64,000 nucleotides of DNA from Aeromonas lacus. Lineage in GTDB: Bacteria > Pseudomonadota > Gammaproteobacteria > Enterobacterales > Aeromonadaceae. Positions 45,056 through 57,032 of the stretch are shown here, piece after piece. The stretch covers positions 1-64,000 of the forward strand of contig NZ_JRGM01000013.1 of assembly GCF_000764665.1 (NCBI RefSeq). Direction: 5' to 3'. The notes below the pieces were generated by a model. The model searched no databases. It saw only the letters and a list, made by a program, of their open reading frames with translations, and had not been told where the DNA came from. Position numbers and translations under genes: made by a program. The stretch's first letter is position 1. The number at the start of each line of letters is the position of its first letter.

Positions 45056-45793
45056 ATGAGTGAAATCTATCTGGGTGTGAACATCGACCATATCGCCACC
45101 CTGCGCAACGCCCGGGGCACCCAGTATCCTGATCCGGTACAGGCCGCCTTCGTGGCCGAACAGGCCGGGGCCGACGGCATCACCGTGCATCTGCGAGAAG
45201 ATCGCCGCCACATCACCGACCGCGATGTGGAGATCCTGCGCCAGACCATCCAGACCAGAATGAACCTGGAGATGGCGGTGACCGAAGAGATGATCGGTAT
45301 CGCCTGCCGTATCAAGCCCCACTTCGTCTGTCTGGTGCCGGAGAAGCGCACCGAGGTGACCACCGAGGGCGGTCTGGACGTGGCTGGCCAGCTGGCCAAG
45401 GTGACTGACGCCGTGGCCCGTCTCTCCGCGGTGGGGGCGCAGGTATCCCTCTTTATCGATGCCGACCCAATCCAGATCGATGCAGCAGCCCAGAGTGGTG
45501 CCCCCTTTATCGAGATCCACACCGGCCGCTACGCCGACGCTACCACAGATGCCGAGCGCAACGCCGAGTTCAAGCGCATCGCCGCTGGTGCCTCCTATGC
45601 TGCTGGCAAAGGCTTGAAGGTCAATGCTGGCCACGGCCTGCACTACCACAACGTCAAGGCCATCGCCGCCATCCCCGAGCTCTATGAGCTCAACATCGGC
45701 CACGCCATCATCGGCCGCGCCGCCTTCGACGGTCTGGCCAAGGCTGTGAGCGATATGCGCCTGCTTATGCAGGAAGCCCGTCAGGGGATCTGA
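45056..45793 (+). CDS. pdxJ: Pyridoxine 5'-phosphate synthase
   Basis: A 245-residue PdxJ that condenses 3-amino-2-oxopropyl phosphate with deoxyxylulose-5-phosphate to make pyridoxine phosphate. The start [17 protein letters not shown] is highly characteristic, as are [23 protein letters not shown] and [18 protein letters not shown] lies seven bases before the ATG. It is last of the rpoE-to-pdxJ run and ends at a strong terminator. Confidence 0.97.
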   Translation: MSEIYLGVNIDHIATLRNARGTQYPDPVQAAFVAEQAGADGITVHLREDRRHITDRDVEILRQTIQTRMNLEMAVTEEMIGIACRIKPHFVCLVPEKRTEVTTEGGLDVAGQLAKVTDAVARLSAVGAQVSLFIDADPIQIDAAAQSGAPFIEIHTGRYADATTDAERNAEFKRIAAGASYAAGKGLKVNAGHGLHYHNVKAIAAIPELYELNIGHAIIGRAAFDGLAKAVSDMRLLMQEARQGI

Positions 45794-45825
45794 CTCTTCG
45801 GTCACTGGCAATAGTGGCTACGTAA

Positions 45826-45863
45826 AACAAAAGGGACGCTGTGGCGTCCCTTTTGTTGTTTTT
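45826..45863. terminator. Strong terminator between pdxJ and malY-like gene
   Basis: A perfect 14-bp stem (45826-45839 with 45844-45857, AACAAAAGGGACGC) has a TGTG loop and is followed by GTTTTT. A matching A-run on the other side suggests bidirectional use between the convergent pdxJ and malY-like genes. Confidence 0.93.
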
Positions 45864-45886
45864 GCCGATGTGAATATCGACAGCCG

Positions 45887-47131
45887 TCAGGCCTGCTGCT
45901 GCGCCCATCTTCCCAGACGTTGCAGCGCCTCGCCGAGCAGTTGGCGGGAGGTGCCTATGTTGATCCGCACATACTCTTCACCGTCGCTGACGTAGTGGGA
46001 GCCATCTTCGATGATGACACCCGCTTCGACTGCCCACCTGCGGGTCACCTCACTTGCGCTCATACCGCTCCCTCTGGTGCTGACCCAGACCAGATAGGAG
46101 GCATCCATCGGCATGACTTGGAAGTCGGGCAGATTCTCCCTGAAGTAGCGCGCCAGCAGGGCGTAGTTCTCTCTCAGATAGAGATTCAAGTCAGCCAGCC
46201 ACTCATCGCACTCGTTATAGGCGGTGATAATGCCCCAGAGCCCGAATACATTGGGAGAGGTGATGGAGTTCTGCTCAAGGCGCGATCTGAAGCGGCTTCT
46301 GATCTGCGGATTTGGAATGATGCTGTAGGAGGTTTTCAATCCGCCCAGATTGAATGCCTTGTTGGGCGAGCTCATCAGCATCATGTTGTTGCGGTAACGC
46401 TCCTCCAGCGCCAGAAAGGAGACGAATTCACCATGGATGATGTGCTCGGCATGCACTTCATCGACCATCATCAACACCTGATGGCGCAGGCAGATGTCGG
46501 CAACGGCTTCCAGTTCGGCCTGACTCCATATCCTGCCCGACGGGTTGTGGGGCGAGCAGAGGAAGTAGATTTTTGGCTTGTGGCCAATGATTTGCTCCTC
46601 CAGCTTCGCCAGATCGATCCGGTATCGCCCTTTGCTCAGGGCTAACGGGTTGGCGACAACCTTGACCCCCTGCCTTTCGGCCGCCTTGGCAAAGGGATCG
46701 TAGACCGGGGTGTTCATGATGATGCTGTCACCCGGCTGGCAGAATGCCTGCACCGTGTAGTGCAGGGTGGAGACGGTGCCATAGGAGAGGGTGATCCACT
46801 CCCGCTCCACCGCGACCTTGTGGTGGCGAGCCTGGAAGTTGATGACCGCCTCGTAGAAATCATCGATGCAGTGGGTGTAGCTGAAGGTGCCCCAGCTGAT
46901 GATTTCACTGAACTTGCGAGCTACAGCCGGCGGTGATTTGAAATCCATATCGGCAATCCACATGGGAATGCTGTCTGTGGGAACGGGGCCAAAGCGGCTC
47001 TCGATCACTTTCATATCCCACTTGCGACATTTGTCGCTGATGCGATCTGCCAGCTCGTCGAAACGGGAGGGGTGCAAGTCGGTGGAGGGGTTGGGGAGGC
47101 GCAGGGCCTCCCGATCTTTACAGGAGAGCAT
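45887..47131 (-). CDS. MalY/PatB-like C-S lyase (aminotransferase class I)
   Basis: A 414-residue PLP enzyme of the MalY/PatB group, which cleaves cystathionine or related thioethers; E. coli MalY also represses MalT. Motifs are PMWIADMDFKSPP, LSYGTVSTLHYTVQAF, FLCSPHNPSGR, VDEVHAEHI and the PLP lysine Lys258 in SSPNKAFNLGG. The start overlaps the preceding PTS gene by 14 bases, so it is translationally coupled. The MalX-MalY pair recalls the E. coli malXY operon, but here it is attached to the aga operon. Confidence 0.88.
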   Translation of the reverse strand: MLSCKDREALRLPNPSTDLHPSRFDELADRISDKCRKWDMKVIESRFGPVPTDSIPMWIADMDFKSPPAVARKFSEIISWGTFSYTHCIDDFYEAVINFQARHHKVAVEREWITLSYGTVSTLHYTVQAFCQPGDSIIMNTPVYDPFAKAAERQGVKVVANPLALSKGRYRIDLAKLEEQIIGHKPKIYFLCSPHNPSGRIWSQAELEAVADICLRHQVLMMVDEVHAEHIIHGEFVSFLALEERYRNNMMLMSSPNKAFNLGGLKTSYSIIPNPQIRSRFRSRLEQNSITSPNVFGLWGIITAYNECDEWLADLNLYLRENYALLARYFRENLPDFQVMPMDASYLVWVSTRGSGMSASEVTRRWAVEAGVIIEDGSHYVSDGEEYVRINIGTSRQLLGEALQRLGRWAQQQA

Positions 47132-48653
47132 CGAGATTATCCTTCACGGTTTGAACCTGAGCGCCAATGATGACCTGCACGCTGTGTTCGTCGATCTTGA
47201 CGACGGAGAGGGCGCCAGTCTGTTTCAGGATCTTCTCCTGCAGCTTGCCCATGTCGTGTACCACCAGTCTCAGCCGTGTGACGCAGTTGTCCAGGCTGAC
47301 GATATTCTCCTTGCCACCGAGGGCACTCAGGATCACGGCCGGGTCGTGCTTCGTAATCTGCATATCATCGACCTCATCCCTGCCGGGGGTCTTGATGTCA
47401 TATTTCTTGATGTACCAGTAGAAGACGGTGAAATAGATGGCAGACCAGATGAGGCCGATGGGAATAATCAGATACCACTTGGTTTGCCAGCCCTGCATGA
47501 TGCCGAAAATAAGCAGGTCTAGCGCGCTGCCATCGGTATTGCCGATGGTGACACCACACATGGCCACCACAAAGAGCGCGGCGCCGGTCATAAAGACATG
47601 GAACAGATAGAGTACCGGCGCGACAAAGAGAAACAGGAATTCGATGGGCTCGGAAATACCTGTCACGATAGAGACCAGTACCCCGGAGATAATCAGGCTC
47701 TTGATTCTGGTTCTATTGCCGGGCGTGGCTGCCATATACATGGCTAACGCTGCGGCAGGCAGACCGAATATAAAGGTCGGCATAAATCCTTGCGACAGGA
47801 AGGCGGTTGCTGCAGGGCTGATGGGCTCACCCGCTTTCAACTGGGCGAAGAAGATATTGAGAGCACCGGAAATGGTCTCGCCATTGACCAGCTCGGTGCC
47901 GCCTGCCGGGGTGAAGCGCACCATGGCCAGCATGATGTGGTGCAGACCGAGCGGTTTGAGCAGGTTGATGGCCACCCCGTAGAGGAAGGCACCAAAAGAG
48001 CCGGCAGAGATGATCATGTTGCCGACCGCAGTAATACCGAGCGCCACATAGTGCCAGAAGAGCGGCATCGCCAGACCGATCAGCGACATGACCAGCACAG
48101 TGATGATGGGCACGGAGCGCAAGCCGCTGAAAAACGAGAAGGCGTCGTGCAGTTTGAGGTTATAGAAACGGCGATGGATGAAGTAGGTCACGATCCCCGA
48201 CACTATGCCACCCAGAACGCCCATGGAGAGGGTCTGAACCCCCATCACCATGGCTTGTCCCGCCAGTTTGATATTTTCCGGCGAAGCCAGTTGATTGGTA
48301 CTGGCGAGATAGAAGTTGATCCCGATATTCATCGCCATATAGCCGACGAAACCGGAATAGGCCGCGACACCCTTGTTCTTTTCGGTCAATCCCATCGGAA
48401 TACCGATGGCAAACATGATGGGCAGATAGGTAAAGCCGAAGCTGCCTACGGTTGCCACCAGATTGAAGACGAGCTGGGTATATTCTCCACCAAGAAAAGG
48501 AAAATTATCTATGGTGGAGGGGCTGGTAATAGATGACCCCACCCCCAGCAGTAATCCCATGAATGCCATCAGAGAGACGGGAAACATGAATGTTTTCCCC
48601 AAACTCTGGGCAAATTCCCATACCTTATTTCGCAAGGATGCGCGAGCCATCAT
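47118..48653 (-). CDS. PTS glucose-family EIICB, MalX-like
   Basis: A 511-residue PTS permease. The EIIC part (about 1-420) has ten or so transmembrane helices and GISEPIEFLFLFVAP, the sugar-binding motif of the glucose/maltose family. The EIIB domain (about 430-511) has phospho-acceptor Cys457 in DNCVTRLRL. There is no EIIA domain, so phosphate must come from an EIIA elsewhere, as for MalX (via Crr). The tandem ATGATG start has GGGAGA upstream; the second ATG is equally likely. It lies 38 bases after kbaY, same strand. Confidence 0.85.
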   Translation of the reverse strand: MMARASLRNKVWEFAQSLGKTFMFPVSLMAFMGLLLGVGSSITSPSTIDNFPFLGGEYTQLVFNLVATVGSFGFTYLPIMFAIGIPMGLTEKNKGVAAYSGFVGYMAMNIGINFYLASTNQLASPENIKLAGQAMVMGVQTLSMGVLGGIVSGIVTYFIHRRFYNLKLHDAFSFFSGLRSVPIITVLVMSLIGLAMPLFWHYVALGITAVGNMIISAGSFGAFLYGVAINLLKPLGLHHIMLAMVRFTPAGGTELVNGETISGALNIFFAQLKAGEPISPAATAFLSQGFMPTFIFGLPAAALAMYMAATPGNRTRIKSLIISGVLVSIVTGISEPIEFLFLFVAPVLYLFHVFMTGAALFVVAMCGVTIGNTDGSALDLLIFGIMQGWQTKWYLIIPIGLIWSAIYFTVFYWYIKKYDIKTPGRDEVDDMQITKHDPAVILSALGGKENIVSLDNCVTRLRLVVHDMGKLQEKILKQTGALSVVKIDEHSVQVIIGAQVQTVKDNLDALL

Positions 48654-48691
48654 TATTATCTCCCAGACCTGTTACCGTAATTTTATTGTTA

Positions 48692-50735
<2,044 letters not shown>

Positions 50736-50736
<1 letters not shown>

Positions 50737-51176
50737 CAGATGCCCTCCTCGACGAGAGCGGCATCTGCCTGACGCTCTTTGCTCATCTCATCCGCCAGCG
50801 AGGTGAGGCCCCGGTGGCCGCAATCGAGCGCCTGCTGGCGGAATTCACGGGCGCTGAGGCCATCGCGCTCCAGCACCATCTCCAGCAGCAGCTGCAAGTT
50901 GGTACCGGTAACGACTTCCCGATTGGTTTGGCGTAATGCCAGGGTAGAGGCGACCCGAAACGGGGTGCCACCGAGCAGGTCGGTCAGGAAGACCACGCCA
51001 TCCCCCTTGTCGACCTCAGTCAGTGCCGCTTCGCACTGTGCCTGCAGCAGGGCGGTGGTGGAGCTCTCGGGAAAGTCGATGGCGATAACCGCGTCCTGTT
51101 CGCCGAGGATCTGCAGCATGGCGCGCTCCAGACCGCTGGCGAAACCGCCGTGACCACAAATGATGATGCCCAACAT
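50736..51176 (-). CDS. agaF: PTS mannose-family EIIA, AgaF-like
   Basis: A 146-residue EIIA of the mannose family. Phospho-acceptor His9 is in ICGHGGFASGLE. LTDLLGGTPFRVA is the other family motif. It receives phosphate from HPr and passes it to EIIB (52882). The fourth PTS component of the operon, it lies 48 bases after EIID and overlaps the deacetylase gene by one base. Confidence 0.92.
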
Positions 51177-51224
51177 AGTCTGTTCCTTTACTGCAAAGGG
51201 GGCCGGCTTGCTGCCGGCTCCGGA

Positions 51225-52103
51225 TTAGAGGAAACCGGCGAACTTGCCGACGATACCGAGTACCACTGTGATGACGATGAGGCGCAGCGGGCTCCAGCCT
51301 TTGCGGATCAGGGCGTACATCGCCAGGGTGTAAAGCAGCGGCAGGAAGGCGGGCATCAGCTTGTCGAGCACATCCGCCTGCAGTTTGACGACCGCATCAC
51401 CGGCAGTGATCTCCAGCGTGGTGCCAAGGCGAACATAGGTGGCAACCAAAGCCCCGATCACCGTCATACCGACGATGGAGGCGGCATGGCCCACCTTGCG
51501 GGTATTGGCCTTGATGACCGGAATGGCCGCCACCCCCATCCGGTAGGCGTAGTGCGCCAGACCAAAACGCAGGCCGAAGTGGACCACGTTGAACAGCAGG
51601 AAGAAGACCACGGCACCCATGATGGAGCCTTGCAGCGCCAGATCTGCCCCGATACCGCCACAGATGGGGAGCAGGGTGAGCCAGAACATGGCATCTCCAA
51701 TCCCGCCGAGCGGTGCGCCGACGGCGATCTTGGTGCTCTGGATGCTGTTGACGTTCTGCTTGGAGCGCTCCATCGCCAGCACGATCCCCATTACGAAGGT
51801 GACCAGGAAGGGGTGGGTGTTGAAGAAACCCATGTGCCCTTTCATGGCCCGGGAGAGATCCCGCGGATTGGTGTGGATCTTCTGCAGTGCTGGCAGCAAC
51901 CCATAGAGCCAGCCGGAGGCCTGCATCCGCTCATAGTTGAAGGAGGCCTGCAGCAGCAGGGAGCGCCAGGCAAAGCGGTTGATATCCTGCTTGGTCAGTT
52001 CGGCGCCAAGTTGCTGATCTTCATAGGCGTCGTCGGATTGTGGCCGGGTATTGTGCGGTTCGGCGCTGGAGATGATCCGCGCAGCTGTATTGTTAGATGC
52101 CAT
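51225..52103 (-). CDS. agaE: PTS mannose-family EIID, AgaE-like
   Basis: A 292-residue membrane EIID. Family motifs are RSLLLQASFNYERMQ, HPFLVTFVMGIVLAMER and GAPLGGIGDAMFWLTLLP. It forms the transport channel with EIIC. The N-terminus (1-40) is polar and longer than usual. The start overlaps EIIC by 11 bases; AGGAGGA lies upstream of the ATG. Confidence 0.93.
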   Translation of the reverse strand: MASNNTAARIISSAEPHNTRPQSDDAYEDQQLGAELTKQDINRFAWRSLLLQASFNYERMQASGWLYGLLPALQKIHTNPRDLSRAMKGHMGFFNTHPFLVTFVMGIVLAMERSKQNVNSIQSTKIAVGAPLGGIGDAMFWLTLLPICGGIGADLALQGSIMGAVVFFLLFNVVHFGLRFGLAHYAYRMGVAAIPVIKANTRKVGHAASIVGMTVIGALVATYVRLGTTLEITAGDAVVKLQADVLDKLMPAFLPLLYTLAMYALIRKGWSPLRLIVITVVLGIVGKFAGFL

Positions 52104-52866
52104 CTTCGGTTTCCTCCTGAACAGGACGAGCTTGCGGGGTGGTGGTGCGCATGAAGTCGATCAGGGCCATGGCCAGCGCGGCGGCGGCGATGGCCAGCAC
52201 CGGCAACTGGAGCCAGGCGGCAGCGACGAAACCGAGGATGAAGTAGGGGATATAGACGTTCTTCATCATGATCTTGAGCAGCACGGCAAAACCGATGGCG
52301 GGCATGATGCCGCCAGCAACGCCGAGGCCGTCAATCAAGCGGGCTGGCAGCACGTCGATGGCCGCCTTGGCATGCTCGGCCCCGAAGTAGGTGGGCAGGA
52401 AGGCACAGAGGAAGTAGAAGGTGCCCAGAGCCAGCAGCGCCAGGTAGTTGACCCGCTCGATACCGCGCACGTCAGCCGCTTCGGCCATGCGATCGCAGCG
52501 GGACATCACCCCCGACATCACCGAGAAGAGGAAGGTGATCCCCATCTGCACGGCCACGGCGAAGGGAACGGCAACGCCGACTGCCACATCCGGTTTGACC
52601 CCGGTGGTGATGGCGAAGGTGGCGCCGACTATGGTGCCGATAATGACGTTGGGCGGTTGCGCCCCCGCCAGCGGAGCCAGTCCCATCCAGACCAGCTCCA
52701 GGGTGCCGCCCACCAGAATACCGGTGGGCAGGTCGCCGAGGATGAGGCCAACCAGCGGCCCCAGCACCACGGGACGGTGGAAGTGGGTCAGACCGTTGAA
52801 CAGGTCGAGTCCGGCGAAAAACGCCAGGATGCCAAGCAGCAGACCTTGTAACAAACTGATTTCCAT
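52093..52866 (-). CDS. agaW: PTS mannose-family EIIC, AgaW-like
   Basis: A 257-residue EIIC with about six to eight hydrophobic segments. GLILGDLPTGILVGGTLELVW (here LGDLPTGILVGGTLEL) and PPNVIIGTIVGATFAI are family motifs. Sugar recognition is by EIIC/EIID. ATG 52866 is chosen over GTG 52869 because AAGGA is eight bases before it. It follows EIIB by 15 bases. Confidence 0.92.
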   Translation of the reverse strand: MEISLLQGLLLGILAFFAGLDLFNGLTHFHRPVVLGPLVGLILGDLPTGILVGGTLELVWMGLAPLAGAQPPNVIIGTIVGATFAITTGVKPDVAVGVAVPFAVAVQMGITFLFSVMSGVMSRCDRMAEAADVRGIERVNYLALLALGTFYFLCAFLPTYFGAEHAKAAIDVLPARLIDGLGVAGGIMPAIGFAVLLKIMMKNVYIPYFILGFVAAAWLQLPVLAIAAAALAMALIDFMRTTTPQARPVQEETEDGI

Positions 52867-52881
52867 CACAATTGTCCTTAA

Positions 52882-53355
52882 TCAGAGCAAATTGAAAATG
52901 TCCTGTGCCGGTTCGGTCGGCACGCCCTGGACATAGCACTCGACACGGGCGTCCCGCAGGGCGCGAAATGCGGTGATGTCCTGTTCATCCACGGATACGG
53001 TCTTGTGGATTTGACGCTTGCCGTCGGCGTAATGCATGTTGCCGACGTTGATCCGGGAGATGGGGACACCCCCCTGAACCAGGGTGTTGAAATCGGTAGG
53101 GTTTTTGCAGACCAGCAGGATCTTCTGGCGATCCACTGCTTTGTGGATGTTGTCGATCACCTTCTGGAGCGGCCAGAACCGCACCGCAATGCCTTCGGCC
53201 AGCACCATCTCCATCAGGTTCTGCTGGATGGGGTCCTCTGCTACTTCGTCGTTGGCGACCAGCACCAGATTGGCACCGGCAAAGCCGACCCACTGGACAC
53301 CGACCTGACCGTGGATCAGGCGCTCATCGATCCGGCTCAATACGATATTGGGCAT
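52882..53355 (-). CDS. agaV: PTS mannose-family EIIB, AgaV-like
   Basis: A 157-residue EIIB. The phospho-acceptor His15 is in RIDERLIHGQVGVQWVG. LVANDEVAEDPIQQ and INVGNMHY are typical of the GalNAc/mannose EIIB group. ATG 53355 is preferred to the adjacent GTG 53358; AGGAG lies seven bases before the ATG. The start overlaps the agaS stop by one base (TGATG). Confidence 0.92.
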   Translation of the reverse strand: MPNIVLSRIDERLIHGQVGVQWVGFAGANLVLVANDEVAEDPIQQNLMEMVLAEGIAVRFWPLQKVIDNIHKAVDRQKILLVCKNPTDFNTLVQGGVPISRINVGNMHYADGKRQIHKTVSVDEQDITAFRALRDARVECYVQGVPTEPAQDIFNLL

Positions 53356-54524
53356 CACAGCACTCCTTCTTGGTGAAACGGATAGATATTGACCCCCTGT
53401 ACGACCCGGTTGACCTGACCTGTGGGGCAGGGATTGTCCGGGCTGATACCCAGTCCCAGCGAGGTATGGAAGGCGTAGAACTGGGCATAGAGCAGGTAGC
53501 AGAAGGCGAGCTGGGCATCGTCGCCATACAGGGTGGCGGGCAGATAGATGTGTTCACCCTCCTCGATGGCGGGATGGCGCTGGTCGGCGATGGCAACCAC
53601 CCGGGCGGCCTTGCCATCGCTTCGCAGCTCGCGCAGCAGATCCAGATCGTATTGCCGGGTGTAAGGGTCGTTGGAGATGAGCAGCGCGATGAGCGTCTGT
53701 TCGTTGACGACCGATTTCGGGCCGTGGCGAAAGCCGGTGGGGGAGTCAAACATAGCGACCAGACGGCCGGCGGTCAGCTCCAGCAGCTTGAGTGCCGCCT
53801 CCTGCGCCACCCCTTGCAGACTGCCGCTGCCAAGATAGATGACCCGCTCGGGCAACGGTTCGTTCCAGGCCGGTACGCGCTGCATGACCTGCTCCAGAAT
53901 GGCGTCGCAGGTGGTGACCAGCGGCTCGCAGCGCTGGCGGTTGAACTGCTCTGGCAGAAAGAGAGCCAGACAGCTCAGCATCATGCTGGTGAGGCTGCTG
54001 GTCATGGCGAAGCTGCGATCATTGGTCTGGGGTGGCATCAGCAGGGCCAGAGAGTGGGCATCTTGCTGGCAGCGGCGATAGAGCGCTCCTTCACCGTTGC
54101 AGGTCAGCACCAGATGGTGGCAGTGGCTGAGCAGCTGACTGGCCAGTTCGACCGCCGCCACGCTCTCTGGGCTGTTGCCGGAGCGGGCAAAGGAGATAAG
54201 CAGGGTCGGGCAATCTTCGGCCAGATACTCGGCCGGATCGGTGACGATATCCGTGGTGGCGATCGCCTCGACCCGGGCATGCAGGTGGGCCGAGAGATAG
54301 GGGGCGAGCGCCCGGCCGGCAAAGGCGGAGGTACCTGCCCCAGTCAGGATGATGCGCAGATCTTGCCGGGCGAGCAGGGGGGTCAGAAAACGGGTCAATA
54401 CTGGACGGCACTCCTCGACCATGGCGAGGGTCTCGCGCCAGGTGGCGGGTTGCTGGCGAATTTCACGGGCAGTCGCCAGGCCATTGGCACTGCGCAACAT
54501 CTCTTCTGGATAACCAAGGATCAT
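53355..54524 (-). CDS. agaS: Galactosamine-6-phosphate deaminase/isomerase AgaS
   Basis: A 389-residue protein with two SIS sugar-isomerase domains. The first has LRIILTGAGTSAFAG and LLISFARSGNSPESVAAVELA. The second has RVIYLGSGSLQGVAQEAALKL and TGFRHGPKSVVNEQT. AgaS converts galactosamine-6-phosphate to tagatose-6-phosphate plus ammonia in the aga pathway. AAGGAG precedes the ATG, 12 bases after kbaZ. Confidence 0.94.
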   Translation of the reverse strand: MILGYPEEMLRSANGLATAREIRQQPATWRETLAMVEECRPVLTRFLTPLLARQDLRIILTGAGTSAFAGRALAPYLSAHLHARVEAIATTDIVTDPAEYLAEDCPTLLISFARSGNSPESVAAVELASQLLSHCHHLVLTCNGEGALYRRCQQDAHSLALLMPPQTNDRSFAMTSSLTSMMLSCLALFLPEQFNRQRCEPLVTTCDAILEQVMQRVPAWNEPLPERVIYLGSGSLQGVAQEAALKLLELTAGRLVAMFDSPTGFRHGPKSVVNEQTLIALLISNDPYTRQYDLDLLRELRSDGKAARVVAIADQRHPAIEEGEHIYLPATLYGDDAQLAFCYLLYAQFYAFHTSLGLGISPDNPCPTGQVNRVVQGVNIYPFHQEGVL

Positions 54525-54536
54525 GTCTGCAACTCC

Positions 54537-55850
54537 TTATACAACGGGGTCGAGCTGGGAATGGCGGCGAGAGGCCGCAGTGCAGGCGCTGGCGTAGTGC
54601 CGCAGCACCTCCTGCACCTGATCGAGAATGAGGTCATGGGGATTGGCCGAGAGCGAGCCCTGACGCACCTTGCGATACTGCAGGGGCAGATGTTGGCTCA
54701 GCAGAGGGAGCGGGATGGGCTCCGCCGCCAGATTGGCCAGCAATCTGGCGTAGCACTCATCGACCCGGCTATCGGGCCAGTAGTAGCGAATGCGATCCGA
54801 ATAGCTGTAGCCACGGGCCAGTCGGCACTCGTTGGCACTGCCCTGATAGTGGCTACGCCAGAAGTCGGGGCGCTCCAGCATGGTCTCTTCCATCACCTTG
54901 CGCAGACCTGAACAGGCCTTGGCAACCACCAGTTCCTCCTCAATGGCGGCAAGGGCAAACAGCGCTTCGCGCAGGGCGAAGGTGAGGGCCGGGCCGACTT
55001 TGAGAATGGCAAAGTGGTCGCGTACCAGCTGACGATAGGCTTCAGGAGTCTGGTAATCGGTGGAGTGAGCCTCGAACACCATATGGGGATAGGCTTCGAT
55101 CATCCGGCTAAGGGGAGCCGCTTTTTCGGGGCGATAATCGATGACGCGGGTATGGTCAAACTCGACGCCGGGTTGCACCACCAGACCGATCACCCTCGGC
55201 CAGATATGGGCCAGCCCAGCCTTGTTGAAGGCCTGTTGATGGGCCTCGAGGGTATGGCGCGCCGCCTCCGGCGTGGTGACTGCCAGCTCGGCCAGATCTT
55301 CATGGGCACCGCCCGGCACCGGTACCTCGGTGCCAATCACATAGACCAGATCGCTCTCGCCAAAGGTGGCCAGACAGGTTTGCTCGGCGATCTGCGCCAG
55401 CCGGGCCGCTCGCTCTGCGACCAGCTCATCGGTCAGGGGAACGGGATCGCCCTGACAGGACATGCTGCAGTCGAGGTGGATCTTCTTGAACCCGGCAGCG
55501 ACATAGCTGGCGATGAGATCTTCGGCATGGGCCATGGCCTGCTCGGCAGGCTCACCTTGCCAGCGGTTGGGACCCAGATGGTCGCCCCCCAGAATGAGGC
55601 GCTGCGCCGGAAAGTGACACTGTGCCGCCAGCTTGTAGAGGCGATCGCGAAAGTCGGCGGGGGTCATGCCGGTATAGCCGCCAAACTGATCCACCTGATT
55701 GGAGGTGGCCTCGACCAGCAGCAGCTCATCCCCTTCGGCGGCCAGCCGCAGCGCGGCCTCCAGCACCAGCGGGTGAGCGGAGCAGACGGCGTAGATCCCG
55801 ATCTGTTCTCCCTGTTTATGTCTTTCGACCAGTGCCAGCATGGATTTCAT
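54537..55850 (-). CDS. kbaZ: D-tagatose-1,6-bisphosphate aldolase subunit KbaZ
   Basis: A 437-residue KbaZ/GatZ family protein, first gene of the leftward operon. It acts as a chaperone-like partner of KbaY rather than a catalyst by itself. Motifs are [45 protein letters not shown] and [19 protein letters not shown] lies nine bases before the ATG. The divergent control region carries four AgaR-like sites. Confidence 0.93.
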   Translation of the reverse strand: MKSMLALVERHKQGEQIGIYAVCSAHPLVLEAALRLAAEGDELLLVEATSNQVDQFGGYTGMTPADFRDRLYKLAAQCHFPAQRLILGGDHLGPNRWQGEPAEQAMAHAEDLIASYVAAGFKKIHLDCSMSCQGDPVPLTDELVAERAARLAQIAEQTCLATFGESDLVYVIGTEVPVPGGAHEDLAELAVTTPEAARHTLEAHQQAFNKAGLAHIWPRVIGLVVQPGVEFDHTRVIDYRPEKAAPLSRMIEAYPHMVFEAHSTDYQTPEAYRQLVRDHFAILKVGPALTFALREALFALAAIEEELVVAKACSGLRKVMEETMLERPDFWRSHYQGSANECRLARGYSYSDRIRYYWPDSRVDECYARLLANLAAEPIPLPLLSQHLPLQYRKVRQGSLSANPHDLILDQVQEVLRHYASACTAASRRHSQLDPVV

Positions 55851-55886
55851 TTTGATGTTCCTTGGTTGCTGCTTATGGAAAGGTTC

Positions 55887-55904
55887 TTTCGATTTCTTTT
55901 CTTT
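55887..55904. promoter_or_regulatory. AgaR-like operator, site 1 (kbaZ-proximal)
   Basis: TTTCGATTTCTTTTCTTT on the plus strand fits the core of the E. coli AgaR consensus (TTTCRTTTYRTTTYNYTT) at 16 of 18 positions. It lies 37-54 bases upstream of the kbaZ start, where binding would block transcription. Confidence 0.6.
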
Positions 55905-55920
55905 ACGGTAGTGGTGAGGA

Positions 55921-55938
55921 AACGAAAACGAAACAAAA
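55921..55938. promoter_or_regulatory. AgaR-like operator, site 2
   Basis: On the minus strand TTTTGTTTCGTTTTCGTT matches the AgaR consensus core at 16 of 18 positions. It is the best-looking site by its GTTTCGTTTTCGTT periodicity. Confidence 0.65.
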
Positions 55939-55966
55939 GAGTCATCAGATCTTGAAAGGGATCACA

Positions 55967-55984
55967 AAAAGAAAGGTATCGAAA
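55967..55984. promoter_or_regulatory. AgaR-like operator, site 3
   Basis: On the minus strand TTTCGATACCTTTCTTTT matches the consensus core at about 15 of 18 positions; it shares TTTCGAT with site 1. Confidence 0.5.
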
Positions 55985-56071
55985 GATTTTGAATGGTGGG
56001 GAAAGATAGGGAGTGTGGTGATAAAGCGTAATGAAGGCTTGATTTGGCACCTTCGCTGAGCGTTAATATGC

Positions 56072-56089
56072 AAACGTAACGAAGTGAAA
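56072..56089. promoter_or_regulatory. AgaR-like operator, site 4 (agaR-proximal)
   Basis: On the minus strand TTTCACTTCGTTACGTTT matches the consensus core at 16 of 18 positions. It ends 35 bases before the agaR start and would allow autorepression. Confidence 0.6.
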
Positions 56090-56124
56090 GCGATCTTTCA
56101 CTACAGCATTCCGGCAGAAGAACT

Positions 56125-56985
56125 ATGCAAACAAGCGAAAAAGGTGCGCTCGGAACCAGCGAGCGGCGGGAGCGGATTATTCAGCAGCTGCGCAGCAATG
56201 GCAGCGTTCAGGTCAACGAGCTGGCGACTCATTATCAGGTATCTACCGTGACCATCCGCAACGATCTGGCCTTTCTGGAGAAGCAGGGGGTGGCCGTGCG
56301 TGCCTACGGTGGCGCCCTGTTGTGCGAGCCGGGTCAGACGGTGCCGGAGCGCACCATTGCCGACAAGAGCGTGCTCAATACCCCGGTGAAACAGCGGATC
56401 GGTGCGCTGGCTGCGACCCTGGTGCCCTCCGGTTGCCGCCTTATCCTCGATTCGGGGACGACAACGCTGGAGGTGGCGCGCCATCTGAAGGGTCATCAGG
56501 AGATCCTGGTGATGACCAATGGCATGAATGTGGCGAATGAACTGCTCGAAGCAGAAGGGGTGGATCTGCTGATGACGGGCGGACATTTGCGCCGCAAGTC
56601 GCTCTCCTTCTACGGTGCGCAAGCGGAGCAGTCCCTGCAAAACTACCACTTTGACATGCTGTTTCTCGGGGTGGATGGCATCGACCTCGAGCGCGGCGTT
56701 AGCACCCATCATGAGGACGAGGCGCGCCTCAACCGCTGCATGTGTCAGGTGGCCGAGCGGATTGTGGTGATCACCGACTCCAGCAAGTTTGGCCGGCGCA
56801 GCCTGCACAAGATCATCGATACCCTGCGTATTCACACCCTGATCACCGACGATGCCGTGCCTGCCGATATCCTTTCCGGTCTGCGCAATGCCGGTATCGA
56901 AGTGCTGCTGGTACCGGCCGATGGCAGCAAGGGGCAGGAGAAGCAGGGGCAATATAATCCAGTGCAATCAGCTATAAGCGGTTGA
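56125..56985 (+). CDS. agaR: DeoR-family repressor AgaR
   Basis: A 286-residue DeoR-type repressor. The N-terminal helix-turn-helix (about 14-60) includes [20 protein letters not shown] and [17 protein letters not shown]. The effector-binding part has [39 protein letters not shown] and LGVDGID, typical of sugar-phosphate-sensing DeoR proteins. Divergent position and four matching operators point to AgaR. The 3' end overlaps only the possible long start of cysQ. Confidence 0.92.
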   Translation: MQTSEKGALGTSERRERIIQQLRSNGSVQVNELATHYQVSTVTIRNDLAFLEKQGVAVRAYGGALLCEPGQTVPERTIADKSVLNTPVKQRIGALAATLVPSGCRLILDSGTTTLEVARHLKGHQEILVMTNGMNVANELLEAEGVDLLMTGGHLRRKSLSFYGAQAEQSLQNYHFDMLFLGVDGIDLERGVSTHHEDEARLNRCMCQVAERIVVITDSSKFGRRSLHKIIDTLRIHTLITDDAVPADILSGLRNAGIEVLLVPADGSKGQEKQGQYNPVQSAISG

Positions 56986-57032
56986 TGACAAACGCGATAG
57001 ACTGGGTTTCTCACCCACTGGACGAGCCTGTT

